Assembly (NCBI GenBank): GCA_037349105.1 | Contig: JAYJMM010000037.1 | Span: 4,030,001 to 4,094,000 of the forward strand | Length of the DNA: 64,000 bases | Source: Limnomonas spitsbergensis | Taxonomy: Eukaryota > Chlorophyta > Chlorophyceae > Chlamydomonadales | Reading direction: 5' to 3' | In this document: positions 34,478 through 44,500 of the stretch, one piece after another | Layout: every line of letters starts with the position of its first letter | Numbering within the stretch: the stretch's first letter is position 1 | Made by a program: the position numbers and the translations under genes | The notes under the pieces: model-generated | Told to the model about the DNA's origin: nothing | Databases searched by the model: none | Seen by the model: only the letters and a program-made list of their open reading frames with translations

Positions 34478-34999
34478 GGGGTGGAAGCACAACAAGGTAC
34501 GTGTTAATTTAATCTGGTGAACCTGTGAATACATGTACTAGCACAAAGGCTACCAACACCATGCAATTTGAAACCACCATGCACGCATGCAGGTGTACCA
34601 GGCAAAACGTTGGGGAACCAAACTTCATTTTTGAAAACGACACGGCGTGGTGCGCTAGCTGAATGGGCATCAGATGGAAGGCAAAACAGTCGTACTAGGC
34701 AACCCTGTCCTCCCTCCTATCAATCAGTGTCTGGCATGTCCACCCACACTTGCTTAATGACCCACATGTCTCAACTGTTGCATCGGACCCTCCAACTCTG
34801 TGGGTTGCAGCCTCAGACCGTGCTTGCTTTGGGTCTGAAATGCCCAAGCACTTGTCAGTGAATACTGTTGCTTGGCATGGAACATCAAGGTTTGGATCCC
34901 GTCACCACCACAGCACTTGGCCAAATTACTCGTCAGGCATGGAATCAGTGAGGGACGCATGAGCCCCCATAACCGGAATTGTGAAGGCTCCTTGGGTCC

Positions 35000-37400
35000 T
35001 GGTGGGGACCCAGGTGGGAACCCCCATGCATCAGGATCGCCATTTAGATGCCGAAAGTGAAGTGCATTATGACTCTGATGTTCATTTGTGCGGCAGAGTC
35101 CAGAGGGGTACGAAAAAAAATAGCAGCACCGACCTCGCACATCTGGATATACGGTATGCCAGCGTAAGTTCGCCAATCCATGATCCACCTCGTGACACTG
35201 ATTGGGCACCAAGGGTGGCCACTAGGTACGTGAGTAATCATATTTCGGACAATGCGCACAGGGTTGGTTCCAGATCCGTCAGTCTAGACATAGATCGCTG
35301 GAACGACAATCTGCAGGGCATCTACTCGTGTGTCAATTCCGCAAATGAATAAAAATGGTTTGTGACCGCAAAGAGCTTTTATTTGGACTATGATCAGCAG
35401 GGCTGTGGCCAGTGAGTGAGCTTTTTCTGCTCCAGAACCATCCTAACCATCCAGGCCCCCCTGATCAAGACAGCCTTTTCACCATCCTGACCTAGGACCA
35501 CTGATCATGGAAGCCTTGTGCAGCAGCTTATTTCTACAGCAACAGAGAAAGGGCTGAGGAATAGATTGATGCAAGCATGGGGCATCAAGAAGCTCATGCA
35601 GCCGCCCACGTAACTCACAGGCTCAAACAGACATTTAGCGGCCCATGCAGTTCTTTTAGCCACACCAGGGGTCAACACTGATGTTTTCATTGTATTGTAT
35701 TAAACGAGATAGCCATTTATCTGGCACTGTCCTCTTTTTAAAGTGACTAGTGGCAAAGCCTGGTAGTACGGTACGGGATCCGGTACCGTATCCCGTACGG
35801 TACGGTACGAGATATTTGCCAATACGGCCATACTGGGTAACCATGTCGGTGTCTAGCTTGCTTCCACATCCCATCCTATCATGTTCCTTGTTGCCCGTAT
35901 ACGGGGGGCATGCTGCCATGTTTCCCAACTGCTTATTGAATCACATGGCCATTTGTATGCAGTTCATGGAGCTGTAGGAGGAGGCAGCAGACAGGCTGGT
36001 GGAGGGGGGCAAGGCCAAGCAACATTCAAGTGAGCGCCCACCTGGTTTATTGTTCAGCTGAATTTCAACGAGCGCCCATGTGGCTTTCCACAATGTGGAT
36101 TTCTCAGCATCCCTCTCCTTGGGTGCTCTACTGAACCAGAACGAATCTTTCGGCCGGGCTTCCCTTCCCTGTATGTCTGTTGGCTAGCGCTGATACTACT
36201 TCACGCCCCCAAGCGGGTAATCGTTCTTCCGCTCCCATTTCTCGTTACCCCTCCCATTTCTGATGGCTGGGCATGGATCTATCAGCCATGATCCCTGTGG
36301 GCCACACCAGAAATGTTTTATTGAGTGTCAGACCGCCGATGGGGGGATGCTGTGAGGCCACCTCTGGGCCAGTAGGGTCCAATCCATGCATGCCTGGCCT
36401 ACTGCAAGACACTCATGTACCGAAGCATGCTGCACTTGCCTGCCCAGGCCACAGGCTGGGACATGGTTGGATTGTGTATGAATTCCGCAATAAAGAGCAT
36501 GTGTCGGTGTCTAGGGTGGTAAGCAGACGTGTGCAGCTGGGCTATCACAATGGGGAAGCTAGACAAACACTTCCGTTGGTTTGAAACACTTTCAGCTCTT
36601 CACGGCTTGCGCATTTGCATCCAGGCACCGCCACATCTCTTACTGGTCTCAGATTCTCAGTTTTGATGTAAAAGGATACCCTGTCAACTGTGTCCGTCCT
36701 CCAGGTAACTAGGGCGATGACCGTAATTTCGGATGTGCTGTTAAATTTTTGATATTCAAAATCTAATGCCCGGAATTTCCCTTGCCACCCTTCAGGTGAC
36801 TGACGCAATGACTGTTCTTTCATGACCATTATGTCACCGTGAATAACAGCGCTGTTTGTCCAGGTCGAAGTAGTTCTGTCTTCCTGCTGCCACAACTCAA
36901 GTTACTTCAGAGCCTGGGTGTCAGCTACCAGTTTGTGTTGCACAATCACGGCAACCTACCCGCCCACAGCCATTTTCGAAAGGGCCAGAGCGAACTGGGG
37001 GGAAACCGGCGACATGAGCCACAGTATAACCTAAAACACGCAAAACAGCGTGTTGTGCGGCAAACCAAAGAAGCACAGGGAAAACGGGAGAATACTTCAG
37101 CACCAGTCAGCTACCGTACGCTCCAACATGTGATCAGGAGCCGTAAGTATAGCTCGTTTGGTCCCCGTTGGCCCAGTATTGCCCGCCTGGTAAATCCTGA
37201 GAATAACTGCAGTCTGGTGCACAGTTAAAATTGCAATGATTGCCACATGTATCATTCCGCCCCGGCCACATATCATATCTCAATATGCCATTCATTGGAA
37301 AGACACTGTGATGTTACTACAGCCGTATGTCGGTTGTGATGTAGCTAATTTTTTGCTGAGACTTACACCAAGGAAGCAAATCGCCCCCCGCCCCCTTCCC
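35000..37400. other. Intergenic, no confident gene
   Basis: Only short or unconvincing ORFs. It contains an imperfect palindrome cluster of GGTAC(C/G)-rich sequence at 35768-35810. Some segments (36590-36900) look mildly coding on the minus strand but have no motif. Confidence 0.4.
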
Positions 37401-37410
37401 CCCCACGGGA

Positions 37411-37468
37411 CAGTTCGGCACCCACACGAGCCTTTTTGAGCCGGGCCCAGAGGTGTTAAGTCATTGAC
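37411..37468 (+). repeat. ~65-bp dispersed element, copy e
   Basis: Starts CAGTTCGGCACCC and ends AAGTCATTGAC; same family as 23475-23536. Confidence 0.7.
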
Positions 37469-37499
37469 GCACCAAGTAAGCGAATCGTGATCATAATTG

Positions 37500-37735
37500 A
37501 CCCCAAACCCTGCCTTCAATGAACAGATAGGACATACCTCCCTAAACCTCACCAAGCCATGGAGTGAATGAACAGATAGCACACAAAACCCTACGCGATG
37601 GAGTGAATGTGCAGATAACACATTAAACCCTAGATTAAATGAACAGATAGCACATGAAGCCTTAAACCCTTTATTGGATGAACATATATCACATTTTAAC
37701 CTGAACCCTGGATTTAATGAACAGATAGCACAGAA
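37500..37735. repeat. Degenerate tandem repeat with aatgaacagatagcaca
   Basis: About six loosely conserved units of 35-45 bp, each with (a/g)atgaacagatagcacat and an aaaccct-type telomere-like motif. Confidence 0.7.
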
Positions 37736-37865
37736 GCTTTGAGGTACCCATTCGCTGATGCGCTACGTGTTCAAATACCCCCCAAATAGTCTGTGGCTGA
37801 TGGAGTCTTACAACCGGTTTTTGTATCTGCCCTCTTTTTGCCTGGGATGAAGTACGTAAATAAAT

Positions 37866-37930
37866 CAATAGAGGTACACCTCTAGGCCCTGCTCAAAAGG
37901 CTCCGCAGCGTGGGCGCGCGCAACTGGCTG
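37866..37930 (-). mobile_element. ~65-bp dispersed element, copy f, flanked by a 10-bp direct repeat
   Basis: The element body is flanked by identical GTAAATAAAT at 37856-37865 and 37931-37940. This looks like a target-site duplication. It is the only family copy where such flanks are evident. Confidence 0.6.
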
Positions 37931-38284
37931 GTAAATAAATACGTGCCTCACTAAATATAGAAGTCACCCTATTGCAAGGATTCAGCCAAGCAAGGGGACT
38001 CCATCCCAAGTTTCATCAGAGAAACCTCCTTGGTGCTACTTTGAGTCAGATTGAAAGAAAGCTACACCCCTTTCCATGGGCACTTCCGAGGAGGTACTGT
38101 ACGCCCCATCCAGAGCGCCCTGGCTGGCTGATTAGGGCCATGAAGATGCTCAAGCATGGTACAGCTGTGTTAATTTCTAGATTGAATTTCCCCTAGTCTA
38201 CGAAAGCAGGCTCCTACGAAACCTATCAATGGGCTTCCGCCCAAACACATGCTTCACTATGGCCACCACAGTCCCTACCACAAG

Positions 38285-38545
38285 GCAATGCAGGATCCGC
38301 CACACATCCCCCGTTCATACCAGGAGGATCGGCCACACATCCACCGTTCATACCATGAGGATCCGCCACACATCCCCCGTTCATATCACGAGGATCCGCC
38401 ACACATCCCCATTCATACCACGAAGATCCGTCACTCATCCCCCGTTCATACTACGAGGATCCGTCACTCCTCCCCATTCATACCACGAGGACCCGTCACT
38501 CATCTCCCGTTCATGCCGCAAGGTTCCACCACACATCCCCGATTC
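38285..38545. repeat. 33-bp tandem repeat downstream of the C2 gene
   Basis: Eight or so units of CCACACATCCCCCGTTCAT plus ACCACGAGGATCCG. It begins just beyond the stop codon of the C2 gene (minus strand), so it may fall in the 3' UTR. Confidence 0.85.
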
Positions 38546-38567
38546 ACGTGAGAGGTTTCACCACTCA

Positions 38568-41500
38568 TCAATGATGACCATGGTGGTCATGCTTGTGATG
38601 GTGGCTCTCATGGTGGTGGTGCTTCTCGAGGCCCTCTATGAGACCGCGGCTGATGCTTTCAACAATGCTGTGGCTGTGGCCGTGTCCGCTGTTGTACATG
38701 ACGACCGGCGGGGGTGCGCAAACAACCATCTGGCGAACGGGCGGCACCATGATCACCTGGCTCGTTACATGGAGGGTATGGCAAAGAGGGGGTGGGAAGC
38801 GTGGGGGTCATGTGTGAGAAACAGGTGTGAGAAGTGTGAATCCAAGTGTGAGAAAGAGGTGAGAGAACAAGGGAGGCACCATGATCAGTCCAGGCATTGC
38901 CCTGGGGAGTTGCAGGCAACAAAGAGGGGGGAAGTGTGACAAGTGTGAAAGCAAGTGTGAGGACAGGGTAGGGCCTGACAATGATGTGTGTACATCAGAT
39001 TCTGCTCGCCTGGGGAGCCGGCGTGAATGTCGGCTGCATGTTCGGTGCGGCCCAGTAACCGCCGCCGGTGTTCATCACCGCATACTGCACAGGGGCAGGT
39101 GCCTGCTGGTACTGCACAGGGGCAGGGGCCTGCTGGTACTGCACAGGGGCAGGTGCCTGCTGGTACTGCACAGGGGCAGGTGCCTGCTGGTACTGCACAG
39201 GGGCAGGTGCCTGCTGGTACTGCACAGGGGCAGGGGCCTGCTGGTACTGCACAGGGGCAGGTGCCTGCTGGTACTGCACCTGGGGTGCCTGCTGGAACTG
39301 CTGCTGAGGTGGTGGCTGCTGGAACTGCTGCTGAGGTGGTGGCTGCTGGACCTGCAGCTGAGGTGGTGGCTGCTGGAACTGCTGCTGAGGTGGTGGCTGC
39401 TGGAACTGCTGCTGAGGTAGCGGCTGCTGGTACTGCTGCTGAGGTGGCGGCTGCTGGTACTGCTGCTGAGGTGGTGGCTGCTGGTACTGCTGCTGAGGTG
39501 GCGGCTGCTGGAACTGCTGCTGAGGTGGCTGCTGCTGGTACTGCTGCTGAGGCGGAGCCTGTAGGGGCTGCTGCTGGGGCGGGTAGTAAGGAGCGGGCGG
39601 GGCAGAGGCAACAGGGGGAACCCCAGTTGGCCATCCACCATAGGGGGGAAGACCGGGACGCGACTGTGGCAGGCATGGGGGTGGAGGCATGCAGGCGTAG
39701 GTCAGCGCAGGGTGGCTGGGCAGGGCGTCAGGGCAGGGTTGGAGGGGACGGGGCGGGGCGGGGCGTCAGGGCAGACCAGGATGGCCCGGGGGTGGCAGGG
39801 CCGGGTCACTGTAGCGAAGGTCATTAAGGGACCATGCTGGGCTGTTGTCACCCATAGAGACCCCTTCTTGACTCGCTCATTCTTTGGGTGCTGCAGTATG
39901 CCATGCAAGCCACAACGGACATTTTGAGCAAGATGTACATGTCCGCAGTGGCTTGCACCTCACAATTTAACCGTAATACATCAAAAGCCCCTGGGCAACG
40001 CAAAAAGAAAGCTTAAGGAAGCTACAAATAAGTTGAAAGAAGCTAAAAGGAAGCTAACGACAATATTACACATGTCCCCCCTGTGCACCTTCTCTGTCGC
40101 CTCCCTGCTCCCACCCCTCATCTTCTCCACTGCCTCCCTGCTCCCACCCCTCATCTTCTCCACTGCCTGCCTGCTCCCACCCCTCATCTTCCCCACTGCC
40201 TCCCTGCTCCCACCCCTCATCTTCTCCACTGCCTCCCTGCTCCCACCCCTCATCTTCTGCACCCAGCCTTCCACTTCCCCCTGCCCCTGCCCCTCTCTTG
40301 AACTTCTGCCTCATAACTCCTTGTGTCTCAGTCAAGGGCCTCAACATCATCTCTCTGTTGTTAATTTTAAGAGTTTGAGATTTAGGGTCACGGGCCTCAC
40401 CTACATCTTCCTGTTGTTAGGTTGTAGGGTCACAGGTTAAGGGTCAAGGGCCTCACCTTCACCTCCTTGTTGTTAGGTTGTAGGTTGTAGGGTTACGGGT
40501 TATAGGTCAAGGGCCTCACCTACATCTCCCTGTTGTTAGGGTTTAGGGACAAGGGCCTTACTAGCATCTCCATGTTGTTAGGGTTTAGGGTCAAGGGCCT
40601 CACATGCATCTCCCTGTTGTTAGGGTCTAGGGTCAAGGGCCTCACTGCATCTCCCTGTTGTTAGGGTCTAGGGTCAAGGGCCTCACTGCATCTCCATGTT
40701 GTTAGGGTCTAGGGTCAAGGGTCCTTACATGCATCTCCCTGTTGTTAGGGTTTAGGGTCACGGGCCTCACTGCATGTCCATGTTGTTAGGGTCTAGGGTC
40801 AAGGGCCTCACTGCATCTCCATGTTGTTAGGGTTTAGGGTCAAGGGCCTCACATGCATCTCCCTGTTGTTAGGGTCTAGGGTCAAGGGCCTCACTGCATC
40901 TCCCTGTTGTTAGGGTCTAGGTTCAAGGGCCTCACTGCATCTCCATGTTGTTAGGGTTTAGGGTCAAGGGCCTCACATGCATCTCCCTGTTGTTAGGGTC
41001 TAGGGTCAAGGGCCTCACTGCATCTCCCTGTTGTTAAGTTGTAGGGTGAAGTGCCTCACCTGCATCTCCATGTTGTTAGGGTGTAGGGTCAAGGACCTCA
41101 CCTACATCTCCCTGTTGATAGGGTTTAGGGTGAAGGGCCTCACCTGCATCCTCTGTTGTTAGGTTTCAGGGAAAAGGGCCCCACCTGCATCTCCATGTTG
41201 TTAGGGTTTAGGGTGAAGGGTCTCACCCACATCTCCCGGTTGTTAGGGTTTAGGGGAAAGGGCCCCACCTGCATCTCCATGTTGTTAGGGTTTGGGGAAA
41301 TAGGCCCCACGTACATCTCCATGTTGTTTGGGTTTAGGGTGAAGGGCCTCACATACATATCCATGTTTTTAGGGTGTAGGGTCAAGGGCCTCACTTGCAT
41401 CTCCCTGTTGTTAATGTTTAGGGTCAAAGGCCTCACCTTCATCTCCCTGTTGTTAGGGTCTAGGGTCAAGGGCCACACCTGCATCTCCCTGTTGTTAAGG

Positions 41501-44500
41501 TTTAGGGTCAATCAATGGCCTCACCTGCATCTCCCGGTTGTTAAGGTTTAGGTGCAAGGCCCTTACCTGCATCTCCCTGCTGTTAGGGTGAAGGGTCAAA
41601 GGCATCACCTTCATCTCCATGGTGTTAGGGTGTAGGGTCAAGGGCCTCACCTGCATCTCCATGGTGTTAGGGTTTAGGGCCAAGGGCCTCACATGCATCT
41701 CCCTGTTGTTAGGGTTTATGGCCAATGGTCTCACCTGCATTCCCATGTTGGTAGGGTCTAGGGTCAAGGGCCTCACCTGCATCGCCATGTTGTTAGGGTT
41801 TAGGGTCAAGGGCCTCACCTGCATCTCTATGTTGTTAAAGTTTAGTGTCAAGGGCCTCACCTGCATCTCCATGTTGTTAGGGTTTAGGGTCAAGGGCCTC
41901 ACCTGCATCTCTATGATGTTAAACTTTAGTGTCAAGGGCCTCACCTGCATGTCCATGTTGTTAGGGTTTAGGGTCAAGGGCCTCACCTGCATCTCTATGA
42001 TGTTAAACTTTAGTGTCAAGGCCCTCACCTGCATCTCCATGTTGTTAAGGTGTAGGGTCAAGGGCCTCACCTGCATCTCCATGTTGTTAAGGTATAGGGT
42101 CAAGGCCCTCACCTGCATCTCCATGTTGCCAAGGTTTAAGATCAAGGGTCTCGCCTTCATCTCCCTGTTATTAGGGTTTAGGCCCTCACCTGTGTCTCTC
42201 TGTTGTTTGTAAATGTGAGTACACACTGAACGAAGCCGTGCTGGCGGCCAGACTTGCTCAGCATGGCCACCTATGATAGCAGGTGGCAGAGGCAAAGGGG
42301 GTACAGATCAACCCTCACACCCCTGTGGTGCGTAGTTCTCTTTCTTTCTTTCTTTCTACAGAATAGGACGTGAGGACATGTGCACAAGTAGTATCTGTGG
42401 TAAGGGTTCATGAGCAGATGGTAGAGGCAACGGGGGTACAGTTCAGCAGTTTGGGGGTACAGCTTAGCGGTTTAGGGTGAGGACAGGGTTCAGGACAGGG
42501 TTCAGGACAGCGGTTTAGCAACACAATGCATCTGCTAAAAGTAGCCCACTCGTCGGCCCTGGGGAGGTTTTTCTGAAAGGGGGGAAACTCCAAAAGTTGG
42601 AAGTTTCCGAGGGGGGGTTATACCGAGGAAAGAGGGATTCCGAGGGAAGGGGGATTCCGAGGGAAGGGGGATTCCGAGGAAAGGGGGATTCCGAGGGAAG
42701 GGGGATTCCGAGGGAAGGGGGATTCCGAGGGAAGGGGGATTCCGAGGAAAGGGGGATTCCAAGGGAAGGGGGATTCCGAGGGAAGGGGGATTCCGAGGGA
42801 AGGGGCAGTCCGAGGGAAGGGGGAATCCGAGGTAAGGGGGATTCCGAGGGAAGGGGGATTCCGAGGGAAGGGGGATTCCGAGGGAAGGGGGATTCCGAGG
42901 GAAGAAGGATTCCGAGGGAAGGGGGATTCCGAGGGAAGGGGGATTCCGAGGGAAGGGGGATTCCGAGGGAAGGGGGATTCCGAGGGAAGGGGGATTCCGA
43001 GGGAAGGGGGCTTCCGAGGGAAGGGGGCTTCCGAGGGAAGGGGGATTCCGAGGAAAGGGGGAATCCGAGGGAAGGGGGATTCCGAGGGAAGGGGGATTCC
43101 GAGGGAAGGGGGATTCCGAGGGAAGGGGGATTCCGAGGGAAGGGGGATTCCGAGGGAAGGGGGATTCCGAGGGAAGGGGGATTCCGAGGGAAGGGGGATT
43201 CCAAGGAGAGGAGGATTCCAAGGGAAGGGGGATTCCGAGGAAAGGGGGATTCCAAGGGGGGGGGGATTCCGAGGGGGGAGGGGGGGCTTCCAAGGGAAGG
43301 GAGATTCCGAGGAAAGGGGGATTCCGAGGGAAGGGAGATTCCGAGGGAAGGGGGATTCCGAGGGAAGGGGGATTCCGAGGGAAGGGGGATTCCGAGGGAA
43401 GGGGGATTCCGAGGGAAGGGGGATTCCGAGGGAAGGGGGATTCCGAGGGAAGGGGGATTCCGAGGAAAGGGGGATTCCGAAAAAGGGGGATTCCGATGGA
43501 AGGGGGATTCCGAGGGAAGGGGGATTCCGAGGGAAGGGGGATTCCGAGGGAAGGGGGATTCGGAGGGAAGAGGGATTCCGAGGGAAGGGGGATTCCGAGG
43601 GAAGGGGGATTCCGAGGGAAGGGGGATTCCGAGGGAAGGGGGATTCCGAGGGAAGGGGGATTCCGAGGGAAGGGGGATTCCGAGGGAAGGGGGATTCCGA
43701 GGGAAGGGGGATTCCGAGGGAAGGGGGATTCCGAGGGAAGGGGGATTCCAAGGGAAGGGGGATTCCGAGGGAAGGGGGATTCCGAGGGAAGGGGGATTCC
43801 GAGGGAAGGGGGATACCGAGGGAAGGGGGATTCCAAGAGAAGGGGGATTCCGAGGGGGGAGGGGCGGCTTCCAAGGGAAGGGGGAATCCGAGGGGGGGGG
43901 GGGATTCCGAGGGGGGGGGGGGGGATTCCGAGGGGGGAGGGGGGGCTTCCAAGGGGGGGGGGGGGCTTCCGAGGGGGGGGGGGATTCTGAGGGGGGAGGG
44001 GGGGCTTCCATGGGGGGGGGGGGGATTCCGAGGGGGGAGGGGGGGCTTCCATGGGGGGGGGGGGGATTCCGAGGGGGGGGGGCTTCTGAGGGGGGTGGGG
44101 GGGCTTCCGAGGGGGGGGGGGGCTTCCGAGGGGGGTGGGGGGGCTTCCAAGGGAAGGGGGATTCCGAGGGGGGGGGGGATTCCGAGGGGGGAGGGGGGGC
44201 TTCCAAGGAGGGGGGGGGGGATTCCGAGGGGGGAGGGGGGGCTTCCAAGGGGGGAGGGGGGGCTTCCAAGGGGGGGGGGGGGATTCCGAGGGGGGGGGGG
44301 GATTCCGAGGGGGGGGGGGATTCCGAGGGGGGAGGGGGGGCTTCCAAGGGTGGGGGGGGGATTCCGAGGGGGGGGGGGGATTCCGAGGGGGGGGGGGGAT
44401 TCCGAGGGGGGAGGGGGGGCTTCCAAGGGGGGGGGGGGATTTCGAGGGGGAGGGGGGGGATTCCGAGGGAGGGGGGGGATTCCGAGGGGGGGGGGGGATT

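Larger units (their letters stand above)
30035..34970. repeat. Segmental duplication, copy 1
   Basis: Matches 54645-58144 in the same order and orientation, starting at AAAGTACAAGCTGGC and running to GAGCCCCCAT. Outside the central satellite the two are nearly identical, with scattered substitutions and small indels. Copy 1 is longer by about 1.4 kb because of its AGGGC array. At 34971 copy 1 continues into unique host sequence, while copy 2 is interrupted by a retrotransposon. Confidence 0.95.

Noticed and set aside
38995..39690. The PQ-rich frame as a separate 231-residue gene
   Set aside because: A good acceptor at 39664 and phase match to the C2 exon 42270-42190 make it an exon of the C2 gene instead.
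41140..42295. 266-codon minus-strand frame (NNMEMQVRPLTLNP repeats)
   Set aside because: It is the 42-bp intronic minisatellite read through the exon 42270-42190 donor. The unit is a multiple of three, so the frame stays open by chance of composition.
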